Translations under genes and position numbers: made by a program | DNA from: Acidobacteriota bacterium | GTDB lineage: Bacteria > Acidobacteriota > UBA6911 > RPQK01 | Assembly (NCBI GenBank): GCA_003819755.1 | Contig: RPQK01000021.1 | Span: 1-24,035, forward strand | Reading direction: 5' to 3' | DNA: 24,035 nucleotides | Shown: positions 15,613-22,813 of the stretch, piece by piece | Layout: each line of letters begins with the position of its first letter | Position numbering within the stretch: the first letter of the stretch is position 1 | The notes under the pieces: model-generated | What the model saw: only the letters and a program-made list of their open reading frames with translations | Told to the model about the DNA's origin: nothing | Database searches by the model: none

Positions 15613-15678
15613 CTTCTGACTCCTGACTTCTGTTCTTTTTAGGATGCTCTTCCAGATCAAGAGTATCAAGGTCAGAAG
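15613..15678. repeat. Weak inverted repeat I (GAAGTCAG-type words)
   Basis: CTTCTGACTCCTGACTTCTG (15613-15632) holds diverged tandem copies of a short word, on the minus strand CAGAAGTCAGGAGTCAGAAG. A single inverted partner GTCAGAAG lies at 15671-15678. Only 8 bp pair with the first unit. Here the pyrimidine-rich arm is 5' on the + strand, opposite to the strong elements. It may be a decayed relative; the call is weak. Confidence 0.35.
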
Positions 15679-15698
15679 ACCGAGAGAATTCCCCTGCT

Positions 15699-16061
15699 TC
15701 AGATGCCCCTCAACTGGTCTTCGTCCATGCCGAAATGGTGACCTATTTCGTGGAGGATAGTAGCCCGAATCTGCCGCCGAATCTCGGCTTCGCTTCTGCA
15801 AACGGCTTCGATATTGCGTTTGTAGAGGTAAATGAGGTCGGGCATCTGCATGCCCAGGACCGAACGGTCTGTTAGAGGGACTCCGTGATACAGGCCGAGA
15901 AGGAGGTCGCGCGGTGAGCGCTGGAACTGGCGCTGGATCTCCGGCGACGGCAATTCTTCGACAACCACCTCGACGTTGTCGAGATATTGCCCGAATTCAG
16001 CCGGAAACTCGTCCAGTGCTTCAGCCACCAGCTCGCGGAAGCGCTCCAAGGTGATTCTCAT
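15699..16061 (-). CDS. Small zincin-like metallopeptidase family protein
   Basis: The 120-residue protein carries the zinc-binding motif HEIGHHFGMDEDQL (104-117), where the two His of HExxH and the downstream Asp would hold a metal and the Glu would be the catalytic base. Length, the DLLLGLYHG segment (53-60) and the position of the motif at the extreme C-terminus match the small bacterial metallopeptidase (zincin-1/DUF1025) family. It has no signal peptide, so it is cytoplasmic. The substrate of the family is not established. It lies 102 nt upstream of the R3H/AAA gene on the same strand. No ribosome site is obvious before the ATG at 16061. Confidence 0.88.
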   Translation of the reverse strand: MRITLERFRELVAEALDEFPAEFGQYLDNVEVVVEELPSPEIQRQFQRSPRDLLLGLYHGVPLTDRSVLGMQMPDLIYLYKRNIEAVCRSEAEIRRQIRATILHEIGHHFGMDEDQLRGI

Positions 16062-16085
16062 ACTTATGCCGGATACTTAGCCGGA

Positions 16086-16103
16086 GGCTGACAGCTGTCA
16101 GCC
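16086..16103. repeat. Perfect 18-bp palindrome H with trailing half-copy
   Basis: GGCTGACAGCTGTCAGCC is a perfect palindrome in the 54-nt gap between the DUF4380-like gene and the peptidase gene. It is followed by a partial inverted copy, CGTCAGC (16103-16109), so the word GCTGAC occurs three times in alternating orientation. It may be a short relative of the tandem-word hairpins or an operator. Its position downstream of the DUF4380-like stop favours a terminator or repeat element. Confidence 0.6.
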
Positions 16104-16115
16104 GTCAGCTTATCT

Positions 16116-17021
16116 TCACCTTACCAGCGGCAACACCACCGCCCGCACCGACTCTTCGGTGAAATCGAGATCCACGTTGTCGTACAACTCCCAGCGTTCC
16201 TCGTGGACGAGCTCGCTCCCGGGCGGGATAACTTGCAGAGGACTGAGCGTTTCCAACTCCAGCATGTCGCCGTTCGTGTAGGCCTCTACCGAAGAATCAA
16301 AATCCGGGTAGCGCCGTTCGACAGCGAAAGAAAAGCGCTTTACGAAGAGGCAGGGTTTCAGGTAGTAGGCGGCCCACTCCTCGTCGGAGAGGATCCCGAG
16401 CTTGCAGGGATTCCGGCCTTCGAGTTGTCGCATGAGCACGAAGTCTTTGCCGAGCAGCAGCCGCTCGTCACGCAGGTCGGTATACGGCCAGAGGGTGAGA
16501 CTCCGGTTAGGAAGGAGGTAGTCGGGGTGGTAGCGCGTCGGCAAGGGCACGACCGCAAAGCCTCCCTGCTCCATCACGCTCAGCGCCCAGCCGGCCATCT
16601 CAATCGGCCAGACCCCATGGTCTTTGAGTCGATGCACCACGTGGACCTGCGCCCTCGAAGGGGGCATAGTGATCTCGATCATCTTTTGGATTCCCGACCG
16701 AGGCTCGACCGGCTGCCTCAGGAAGAGCCCGTCGGCGATCTCTTCGACTTCAATGGAGCGGTTGTCCGTCTCGTAGGTTCGGACTTTCTCCTCCGGCGAG
16801 TGCCAGAGGCGATGCCCACCATAGATCTTCCAGCCATCTCCTTCGCACTGACCTGCGGTGTCTGGATAGACGTGGAACAGGTTTTTTTGTCCTTCGAAAG
16901 ACAGGCTTATAATCCGGGGCCCCACCAAGGCCGTCGCGGTGAACTGGATAAGACCGTTCGATACCCGGTAACAGTCGCGCCAACCCGCGTATGTCGTCTT
17001 CTCAATTTTGGTCTGTATCAT
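16116..17021 (-). CDS. DUF4380-like / aldose-epimerase-fold protein
   Basis: The 301-residue cytoplasmic protein has the strand-rich layout of galactose-mutarotase-like proteins. Landmarks are LVGPRIISLSFEGQKNLFHV (33-52), YGGHRLWHSPEE (67-78), a conserved MAGWALSVMEQGG segment (143-155) and a closing HEERWELYDNV. The GGHRLWHSPE motif resembles the GGxxxWxxPE motif of DUF4380 proteins. It probably binds a carbohydrate, but no enzymatic role can be fixed. GAGGA lies 6 nt before the ATG at 17021. The gene starts 16 nt after the GH20-like gene and is probably cotranscribed with it, which fits a sugar-related role. Confidence 0.75.
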   Translation of the reverse strand: MIQTKIEKTTYAGWRDCYRVSNGLIQFTATALVGPRIISLSFEGQKNLFHVYPDTAGQCEGDGWKIYGGHRLWHSPEEKVRTYETDNRSIEVEEIADGLFLRQPVEPRSGIQKMIEITMPPSRAQVHVVHRLKDHGVWPIEMAGWALSVMEQGGFAVVPLPTRYHPDYLLPNRSLTLWPYTDLRDERLLLGKDFVLMRQLEGRNPCKLGILSDEEWAAYYLKPCLFVKRFSFAVERRYPDFDSSVEAYTNGDMLELETLSPLQVIPPGSELVHEERWELYDNVDLDFTEESVRAVVLPLVR

Positions 17022-17037
17022 CTTTCGTCCTCAACAG

Positions 17038-18159
17038 TCACTCGGAGCCGAGGGGCTTTGCGTCGATCAACTGAAGGATCTCCAGAGACATCGCCTTAAA
17101 GCAGTCCCATGAATTCTCTCGGGGCTCGGACGCCTGGCCTTTGTACTCGTTTTCCAGGAACCGGTCGGCGGCCGACCAGACGGTCTGAACCATGCCCTGA
17201 AAACGCTCTTTCATTTCCTTCGTGGCGCTCTGACGGAATTTCGCCATGTCCCTCACCTGCAGGACCGCGTTCTTCGAATTCCTCCAGGGACACGTAACCA
17301 CTTTGAATCCCTTCATGGCGAAATATACGGCCGTCTGGTCCGGGCGCTCATAGTGCCAATCGCAGATCATCACGTCTTTCGGGATCATGTCGATGGCCCG
17401 GTGGGTATTGTTGTAGCTCGCCTCCCAGATACCCAGTCCGGTTGTCTTGCCGTCAAGCAGCCGATCACCCCAAATCCAGAGAATTCTGCCTTTCAGCGCC
17501 AGGTGATCCCGAATGCTACGGACCTCACCGGCAAACAACTCGGCTTTGTCCCTGCCCGAACAGCGCGGGCACTTGTCGTCACCGATGTAAAAAACTTCGT
17601 CCATCCCGGCGTGGAAAGCATCGGCCTCGAAGACATCGCAAATCTCGTCGACCAGGGAAAAAACCACGGCGTGCACCTGAGGATGCAGCGGGCAATAGCT
17701 TTTGCAGTACAGGCCGTCAGGATTGGGCCACTGGTGTTTGACCGGCATCTTCACGTGGGGCGTTTCATCGAAGTCGGGGTATACACGCAGAAGATTGTGC
17801 AGGGTCTCGGCCCACGACTGGTGCCCCAGCAGGTTGATCTGGGGAATCACCCGGATGCCGTGGTCCCGGCACGCGGCGACAATTCTTTTCGCCTGCTCCT
17901 TCGAGAGTGCGTCCGCGTCTCTCAGTTCCGGGTGGCTTTCAAACTGGTAATTGAAATCCACGCGGAGGATGAGCGTGTTCACACGCCGGGGGGCAAGCTC
18001 ATCATGGATGAAAGCAATGAAAGCATCCAGCGCTTTGGCCTTAGGGGCGGCGATACAGAACCCGCGGACAGGCATGACCTCATCAAGGTTGCCCTGAGCG
18101 ACCGCGTTCCAACCAAACAGCGTTAGTAGAAGGGCGACAGGAAGACTTGTTCTTGACAT
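17038..18159 (-). CDS. Secreted glycoside hydrolase family 20-like protein
   Basis: The ATG at 18159 gives 373 residues with a signal peptide (MSRTSLPVALLLTLFGWNAVAQG); a longer upstream reading would run into the long inverted repeat and is not believable. The mature part is a TIM barrel: VNTLILRVDFNY, HGIRVIPQINLLGHQSW, then FHAGMDEVFYIG (about residue 200), which aligns with the catalytic Asp-Glu pair of beta-hexosaminidases (HxGGDE). DDKCPRC follows, possibly a metal-binding loop. It is likely an exported beta-N-acetylhexosaminidase-like enzyme, but the GGDE motif is changed to GMDE and the substrate is uncertain. No Shine-Dalgarno sequence precedes the start. Confidence 0.82.
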   Translation of the reverse strand: MSRTSLPVALLLTLFGWNAVAQGNLDEVMPVRGFCIAAPKAKALDAFIAFIHDELAPRRVNTLILRVDFNYQFESHPELRDADALSKEQAKRIVAACRDHGIRVIPQINLLGHQSWAETLHNLLRVYPDFDETPHVKMPVKHQWPNPDGLYCKSYCPLHPQVHAVVFSLVDEICDVFEADAFHAGMDEVFYIGDDKCPRCSGRDKAELFAGEVRSIRDHLALKGRILWIWGDRLLDGKTTGLGIWEASYNNTHRAIDMIPKDVMICDWHYERPDQTAVYFAMKGFKVVTCPWRNSKNAVLQVRDMAKFRQSATKEMKERFQGMVQTVWSAADRFLENEYKGQASEPRENSWDCFKAMSLEILQLIDAKPLGSE

Positions 18160-18166
18160 CAGCCGG

Positions 18167-18196
18167 ATAGTAGCAGCGGTGCCGAGAGCGGAGCAA
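18167..18196 (-). promoter_or_regulatory. Candidate promoter of the GH20-like gene, leaderless geometry
   Basis: On the minus strand TTGCTC (18196-18191) and TACTAT (18172-18167) are 18 nt apart, each matching consensus at 4 of 6 positions. The -10 ends 7 nt before the ATG and no ribosome site is present, so transcription would start at about the start codon. Confidence 0.35.
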
Positions 18197-18293
18197 GCGC
18201 AGAACGGACCCCCTGATTCCGCTCTAAGCTTCACAACGCCAAGCCAGGCGGGGGAAACCGCCCACCCATTTGGTGAGCTAAAGCGTGTTATTC

Positions 18294-18471
18294 GGCTGGG
18301 ACTCAGCGGCGGTTGAGTGACTCGCCGTCTTGTGGCGAGTTGTATCGAAACCCCGCGCCTCTGAAACGCCCGGGCCGCAACCGCCGGATCGGCGGGCGCT
18401 TCAGAGGCGCGGGGTTTCGATACAAACCGCCACAAAACGGCGAGTCACTCAACCGCCGCTGAGTCCCAGCC
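18294..18471. repeat. Long near-perfect inverted repeat, 79-nt arms
   Basis: Arms 18294-18372 and 18393-18471 are reverse complements at 75 of 79 positions with no gaps; the loop is 20 nt. The outer ends are GGCTGGGACTCAGCGGCGG and its complement. The element contains no tandem words and no credible gene. It sits between the SLC13 stop and the GH20-like start (both minus strand). I see no flanking target-site duplication. It resembles a small non-autonomous palindromic element (MITE-like) or a large RNA hairpin on either strand. The remaining gap 18197-18293 shows only a small stem (GGCGG / CCGCC, about 18247-18262). Confidence 0.93.
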
Positions 18472-18472
18472 C

Positions 18473-18500
18473 GCCGGACGGGGCGCGCAGCCCGTCCGGC
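18473..18500. terminator. GC-rich hairpin after the SLC13 gene
   Basis: GCCGGACGGG (18473-18482) and CCCGTCCGGC (18491-18500) form a perfect 10-bp stem with an 8-nt loop, 11 nt downstream of the SLC13 stop on the minus strand. No T-run follows on that strand, so it is a transcription-end or mRNA-stabilising candidate rather than a classical intrinsic terminator. It abuts the long inverted repeat. Confidence 0.5.
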
Positions 18501-18511
18501 TCTCAGGCGAA

Positions 18512-20278
18512 TCACAACGGCCACAACATCGGCACTAGCAAGAGCAGGATACCCACAGCCGCGGCAGTGAGAGGCAGGCCGACCGTCACGAAATGCCGGA
18601 ATTTGTATTTGCCCGGGCCAAAGACGATCAGGCAGGAGGGCTCCAAAGGAGTAATGAATGAGAGCGAGGCCGCCAGCGTCACCAGGATCGCGAACGAACG
18701 CGGCTCCACTCCCAGTTTTGCGGCCGTGCTGATCGCAACTGGGAGAACAACCAGCGCCGCAGAGGCATTGGACATCGGTTGCGTCAGAGCGATTGTCAGG
18801 ACAGCAAACCCCAGCATAATCGGGTAGATACCCAACGGGGCAAGCCAACTCACAATCCCGGTCGACGCAAATTCGGCCGCTCCGGTCTTGTCCATGGCAA
18901 TACCGAACGAAGTCATTCCGCCGATGAGAATCAGGAGCCGCCAGTCGATGAAACCGTACGCTTCTTCGTTCGTGATGCACTTGGTGAGGATCACCACCAG
19001 AGCGGCGGCCAGAAACGCCAGCGAAAGCGGGATGATCTCGAGTCCGCCGACCACAACTGCGAGGCCAAGAGCGGCAACCGCGTATATGCCTTTGCGCCGT
19101 CGGAAGGGCACATGGTGCATCTCTTCCAGGACCCAGAGGTCGGGGTTGCCGCTCAGAGTGTCAAACTGCTCGATTCTGCCTTGCAGGAGCAGGACGTCTC
19201 CCACCTTAAGAGGAATGGTCGCGAGTTTTTCGGCCAGGCTCTGGCCTTTCCTGTAAATCGCGAGGGCGGTGACACCGAAACGGTTCCTGAAGTCCAATTC
19301 CTTGATCGTGCTGCCGATCAGCGCCGACTGCGGCATGACAATCGCCTCGACGATCTTGATCGTGCTGGTGATCAGATCCTTGTCACCCAGCTTCACGTCC
19401 ACCTTGATCTCCACTCCCCGTATCTCTTTGACGAGAAGAAGACTCTGCCGAGGAGCATTGACAATCAGAACGTCCCCCTCTTCAAGCACGGTGTCGGACT
19501 CCGCATAAATCTTTTGTTTTCGCCGCATTACTTCGAGAACCGTGATACCTTTTTCACCCAGCCCGGATTCCCGCACGGGTTTTCCGGCCAGCGTCGATCC
19601 CGACGTCACAACGATTTCGGACAGATACTCTTTGATCTCATACTCCTCGGTCAGAGTAGCTTCCTTGGGGCTGGGCAGCAGCCGGTGCCCGACGAAGATC
19701 ATATAGACGATACCCAGAACGCAAGCAGCCAAGCCGACCGGGAGGAATTCGAACAACGAAAATGGCTGCATGCCGGCCCGGGAAAGAAAACCGCTGGCAG
19801 CGACGTTGGTGGAGGTCCCGACGAGAGTGCACGTGCCGCCGAGAATAGAAGCAAACGAGAGCGGTATCAGGACCTTGCTCGGACTTACTTTGCTCTTACG
19901 GCAAACGGCGAGAACAGCGGGAAGAAAAACGGCCGTTGTCGTCGTGTTGTTCATGAAGGCCGACGTGGCGGAGGTGAGCAACATGACGAACAAGAGAATC
20001 CGGTTACGGCTGGTGCCGCCCAGCTTCCAAATGACATCTCCCAAGCCGTCCATCACGCCGGTCTCAAGTAGCGCCCCCGACAGGACGAAGACCGAGGCCA
20101 GGATGATGATGATCTCGTTGGCAAAGCCGGAAAATGCGTCTTCAGGCGTGAGGATGCCGGCGACCACCAGGGCGACCAACAGCAGCAGGGTGATAATGTC
20201 CACCGAGAGCCATTCGAGAACGAAAAGCACCACGACCGCGAGCAGTGTCGCGAAAACGAAGCCGATTTCCCAAGTCAT
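18512..20278 (-). CDS. SLC13-family anion permease with two RCK_C/TrkA-C domains
   Basis: The 588-residue inner-membrane protein has two sets of transmembrane helices (about 5-200 and 395-588) separated by two cytosolic TrkA-C/RCK_C domains (about 212-290 and 300-378). SLC13-type substrate loops are visible in both halves: SAFMNNTTTTAVFLPA and GTCTLVGTSTN (148-158) in the first, QPMSNASAALVVLP in the second. The family imports sulfate, di/tricarboxylates or other anions with sodium or protons; the ion here cannot be told. The start was set at the ATG at 20278, where the first membrane helix begins; the longer upstream frame reads through a repeat element. GGAAGGA is almost adjacent to the ATG, too close for good spacing. 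Confidence 0.9.
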   Translation of the reverse strand: MTWEIGFVFATLLAVVVLFVLEWLSVDIITLLLLVALVVAGILTPEDAFSGFANEIIIILASVFVLSGALLETGVMDGLGDVIWKLGGTSRNRILLFVMLLTSATSAFMNNTTTTAVFLPAVLAVCRKSKVSPSKVLIPLSFASILGGTCTLVGTSTNVAASGFLSRAGMQPFSLFEFLPVGLAACVLGIVYMIFVGHRLLPSPKEATLTEEYEIKEYLSEIVVTSGSTLAGKPVRESGLGEKGITVLEVMRRKQKIYAESDTVLEEGDVLIVNAPRQSLLLVKEIRGVEIKVDVKLGDKDLITSTIKIVEAIVMPQSALIGSTIKELDFRNRFGVTALAIYRKGQSLAEKLATIPLKVGDVLLLQGRIEQFDTLSGNPDLWVLEEMHHVPFRRRKGIYAVAALGLAVVVGGLEIIPLSLAFLAAALVVILTKCITNEEAYGFIDWRLLILIGGMTSFGIAMDKTGAAEFASTGIVSWLAPLGIYPIMLGFAVLTIALTQPMSNASAALVVLPVAISTAAKLGVEPRSFAILVTLAASLSFITPLEPSCLIVFGPGKYKFRHFVTVGLPLTAAAVGILLLLVPMLWPL

Positions 20279-20285
20279 TCCTTCC

Positions 20286-20314
20286 AAAGTAAAGAAAATG
20301 CGGGCAATAGACAA
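20286..20314 (-). promoter_or_regulatory. Candidate SLC13 promoter abutting the repeat
   Basis: On the minus strand TTGTCT (20314-20309, 4 of 6) and TACTTT (20291-20286, 3 of 6) are 17 nt apart. The -10 ends 7 nt before the ATG at 20278. The -35 lies at the edge of the tandem-word hairpin. The match is weak alone, but the geometry mirrors that of the divergent phosphofructokinase promoter. Confidence 0.3.
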
Positions 20315-20433
20315 GAGCGGCAAAAAGGGGGCGAAGGGACAAAGGGGCGGAGGGGCGAAGGGGTAAAGAGGATTCGTCGTCTCTTTTGTCCCTTCTGTCC
20401 CTTGTGTCGCTTGTTTCCCTTGTCTCTGCCCTC
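20309..20433. repeat. Tandem-word hairpin E in a divergent promoter region
   Basis: The left arm has five tandem octamers from 20329 to 20368 (GGGCGAAG, GGACAAAG, GGGCGGAG, GGGCGAAG, GGGTAAAG). The right arm has five tandem nonamers from 20383 to 20427 (CTTTTGTCC, CTTCTGTCC, CTTGTGTCG, CTTGTTTCC, CTTGTCTCT). The arms are broadly complementary (purine-rich against pyrimidine-rich) but their unit lengths differ. The stem closes with AAAGAG / CTCTTT around a 10-nt loop (20371-20380). Unlike most sites it lies between two divergent genes, so it cannot simply terminate both. Confidence 0.85.
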
Positions 20434-20439
20434 TAAAAT
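20411..20439 (+). promoter_or_regulatory. Candidate phosphofructokinase promoter inside the repeat arm
   Basis: TTGTTT (20411-20416) and TAAAAT (20434-20439, 5 of 6) are separated by exactly 17 nt. The -10 ends 8 nt before the ATG at 20448, and there is no Shine-Dalgarno sequence. The -35 hexamer lies in the fourth nonamer of hairpin E. Confidence 0.42.
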
Positions 20440-20447
20440 ACCCGCCT

Positions 20448-21602
20448 ATGTCAAGAACGATAGGCATTCTCACGGGGGGCGGCGATGTACCGGGGTTGAA
20501 TCCGTGCATCAAGGCCGTGGCTCTAAGAGCAATTGAACACGGGGATCGGGTCATCGGAATACGGCGAGGATGGGGCGGATTACTGCAGTACAACCCGGAT
20601 GATCCAGAATCCGCGAGCAGTTGTGTGCTTCCACTTAATCTGGAAGTCGTCCGCACCATCGACCGGAGCGGCGGCACTTTTCTTCACAGCTCGCGCACGA
20701 ATCCGGCGCAGACGCCGGCTTCCGAAGTCCCGCAGTTCCTGAAAGGCGGGGTTGCGGGGTCCGGGCCGCTCGTCGACCTCACTGCGCACATTCTCAAGGT
20801 CCTTGCCTACCTCAAGATCGACGTCCTCGTCCCCATAGGAGGCGGCGAGACCCTGGACTACAGCCTGAGAATGCATCAGGAAGGGATTCCGGTGGTCGCA
20901 ATTCCCCAGACGATGGACAATGATGTCTTCGGGACCGATTACTGCATCGGCTATTCGACGGCCGTCAGCCGCAGCGTTGAATTCATCACCCAGTTGAGAA
21001 GCGCGATAGGATCCCACGAGCGGATCGGTATCGTCGAGCTGTTTGGAAGGAATTCCGGTGAAACCTGCCTGGTCTCCGCGTATCTGTCCGGTGTCGACCG
21101 GGCGGTCATCAGTGAGGTTCCCTTCGATCCTGACAGGCTCGCCCGCCTCCTGGCCGACGATCGAAAGAAGAGTCCGAGCCAGTACGCCATCATGACCATT
21201 TCCGAAGGTGCCCATATGATCGAGGGAGCCCTCGAAGGACCGGAAGGCGACCCGTACGCCTACCGAAGGGCCTCTGGGATAGGGGCGGTCACGGCCGAGG
21301 AGATCAAGCGTCGGACCGGGCTGGGCGTCATTTATCAGCAACTGGCGTACATGATGCGGAGCGGCCCTCCGGATTCGCTCGATCGGATGGTTGCCATCAA
21401 CTTCGGAACCCTCGCTGTCGACCTGATCCAGGAACGTCAATACGGCCGGCTGGTGGTGCTGAACGAAGGCCGGTACGGGCACGAGACTGTCTGCATCATC
21501 TCGCAGGGCGTGAAGAGGGTGGACGTCGAAACCTTCTACGACTCGGCCAACTACCGCCCAAAGGTCGCCGGGGTACTCGGGAAGCCGATGTTTCTGTATT
21601 GA
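20448..21602 (+). CDS. 6-phosphofructokinase family protein, unusual donor-site residues
   Basis: The 384-residue cytoplasmic enzyme belongs to the family that phosphorylates fructose 6-phosphate in glycolysis. Landmarks are ILTGGGDVPGLN (7-18), TMDND (155-159) with the catalytic Asp157, FGRNSGE (199-205) and ISEGAHM. Two donor-site positions differ from the usual forms. The GGDG(ATP)/GGDD(PPi) motif reads GGGET (131-135), losing the magnesium-binding Asp. The G(ATP)/K(PPi) position before TIDND reads Q154. The phosphoryl donor therefore cannot be assigned. The start is supported by homology from residue 3 and by TAAAAT just upstream. The stop codon TGA (21600-21602) lies inside the first GACGATT repeat word. 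Confidence 0.9.
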   Translation: MSRTIGILTGGGDVPGLNPCIKAVALRAIEHGDRVIGIRRGWGGLLQYNPDDPESASSCVLPLNLEVVRTIDRSGGTFLHSSRTNPAQTPASEVPQFLKGGVAGSGPLVDLTAHILKVLAYLKIDVLVPIGGGETLDYSLRMHQEGIPVVAIPQTMDNDVFGTDYCIGYSTAVSRSVEFITQLRSAIGSHERIGIVELFGRNSGETCLVSAYLSGVDRAVISEVPFDPDRLARLLADDRKKSPSQYAIMTISEGAHMIEGALEGPEGDPYAYRRASGIGAVTAEEIKRRTGLGVIYQQLAYMMRSGPPDSLDRMVAINFGTLAVDLIQERQYGRLVVLNEGRYGHETVCIISQGVKRVDVETFYDSANYRPKVAGVLGKPMFLY

Positions 21603-21716
21603 CGATTTACGATTGACGATTGACGATTTAGCCCGACTGCGAAAGTCGCGTTAGGACTGTCAACCTCAAGCCCGTCAGTTGCCAAAATCGTCAATCGTCA
21701 ATCTAAATCGTCAATT
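21601..21716. repeat. Tandem-word hairpin F (heptamer GACGATT)
   Basis: Left arm 21601-21629 and right arm 21685-21712 match at 28 of 29 positions with a single-base gap. Each arm has the word GACGATT three times plus a shortened copy. The 55-nt loop holds a small stem of its own (CGACT / AGTCG). The element separates the converging phosphofructokinase and LOG genes and begins within the stop codon of the former. Confidence 0.95.
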
Positions 21717-21722
21717 CCTTAC

Positions 21723-22793
21723 CTACCCGAACCGATTGATCGTGTCGATCAACTGCCGCAATCGACCGTATTGCCTTTGATCGAAGGCGAAAGCAACGCG
21801 GGGCAGCTTCATGAGCTTCGGCTCGTCCCGCTCTTCGGGATAGGGGTCGCAGCACTCGAAGTTTCCTTCCACTCTTATGTCCTGAAACTTCTCGTTCAAA
21901 AGCTCCAGCAGGCGTGCGTCGGGAGGCTGCTTCAGGCGAAGCACCAGCCTGCGACGGTGGTCGACAAATCTCGAGGAGTGGTAGAGTCGGTAGAAGGTCT
22001 TGATCTCGGCGACGGCGGAGTCCACATTGTCGGCAACGCAGAAGAGCGAGCGATCTTCGGGAGAGATAAAGCCTCGCTGGAGCATCTGCCGGTCGATGAA
22101 ACCGAACCAGTCCTTCCAGTATTGACCTCCGGGCGCATCGAGCATCACGATCGGCTTGATCTCGCTTTTGCCGGTCTGGATCAACGTCAGCGCCTCAAAC
22201 CCCTCGTCCAGGGTCCCGAATCCTCCGGGCATCAGAACGATCGCTTCGGACTCCTTAACGAAGAAAAGCTTCCGGGTAAAGAAGTATCGGAAATTGATAA
22301 GCTTGCGGTCGCCGACCATTGTGGGATTGGGCGCCTGTTCAAAAGGCAGGCGGATGTTCAGCCCGAAACTCTTGGCCTGTCCTGCTCCGAGATGACCAGC
22401 CGCCATGATCCCCGGCCCCGCGCCTGTGATCACGAGGTATCCAGCCTCCGCCATTTTCATTCCGAGCTCGCGCCCCGTTTCAAATTCCTTCTGATCGGGA
22501 AGCACGCGAGCCGAACCGAATATGCTGACTTTAGGGTAGTCGCGGTAAGGAGCAAAAACCCTGAAAGCATAGCGCAGCTCCTTCATGGTGGTGCGAATGA
22601 TCTTGGCGTCGCCGCGGTCTGCTCCTTCCTGCGCCATCTTGACCGCAGTGACGAAGACGTCCCGCAGGATGTCCACGTTGCTGTAAGGTGCGAGCTCGGC
22701 CAGCAATCCATCGATCAGTCCCGCAAGCTTCTCGTTGTCAATAGCGTAGGCCCGTCGCGACGGCTCGCGTTGAAGGTTTTCTCCATCCCGCAT
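21723..22793 (-). CDS. LOG-family protein (TIGR00730-like), long form
   Basis: The 356-residue soluble protein has the Rossmann-fold LOG signatures: VSIFGSARV (89-97), GAGPGIM (124-130) and the PGGFGTLDE motif (189-197). Family members include cytokinin riboside 5'-monophosphate phosphoribohydrolases, which release the base from a nucleotide; the catalytic Arg/Glu motif region is intact. The protein is much longer than the ~190-residue LOG core: it has about 85 extra N-terminal helical residues and about 100 extra C-terminal residues. This matches the long subgroup, whose substrate is uncertain (possibly nucleotide salvage). AGGAG lies 7 nt before the ATG at 22793. The gene is divergent from the GTPase gene, 32 nt apart. 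Confidence 0.88.
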   Translation of the reverse strand: MRDGENLQREPSRRAYAIDNEKLAGLIDGLLAELAPYSNVDILRDVFVTAVKMAQEGADRGDAKIIRTTMKELRYAFRVFAPYRDYPKVSIFGSARVLPDQKEFETGRELGMKMAEAGYLVITGAGPGIMAAGHLGAGQAKSFGLNIRLPFEQAPNPTMVGDRKLINFRYFFTRKLFFVKESEAIVLMPGGFGTLDEGFEALTLIQTGKSEIKPIVMLDAPGGQYWKDWFGFIDRQMLQRGFISPEDRSLFCVADNVDSAVAEIKTFYRLYHSSRFVDHRRRLVLRLKQPPDARLLELLNEKFQDIRVEGNFECCDPYPEERDEPKLMKLPRVAFAFDQRQYGRLRQLIDTINRFG

Positions 22794-22813
22794 CGAATGC
22801 TCCTGTGGTGTCC

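Noticed and set aside
18160..18435. A longer N-terminus for the GH20-like protein.
   Set aside because: It would run through the long inverted repeat and place about 92 low-complexity residues before a clear signal peptide.
18294..18471. Insertion sequence or MITE with terminal inverted repeats.
   Set aside because: Not rejected outright as an element, but not called mobile: no target-site duplication, no transposase, and no second copy in the window.
18779..20071. A 430-codon open frame on the + strand opposite the SLC13 gene.
   Set aside because: It is the antisense of a well-supported membrane transporter, its product is rich in His/Gln/Arg without a recognisable domain, and no ribosome site precedes it. 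The same applies to long antisense frames at 7911-8912, 16203-17099, 20580-21482 and 21771-22886.
20279..20677. A longer N-terminus for the SLC13 protein.
   Set aside because: It would read through the tandem-word hairpin and into the phosphofructokinase gene; the first membrane helix starts right after the ATG at 20278.
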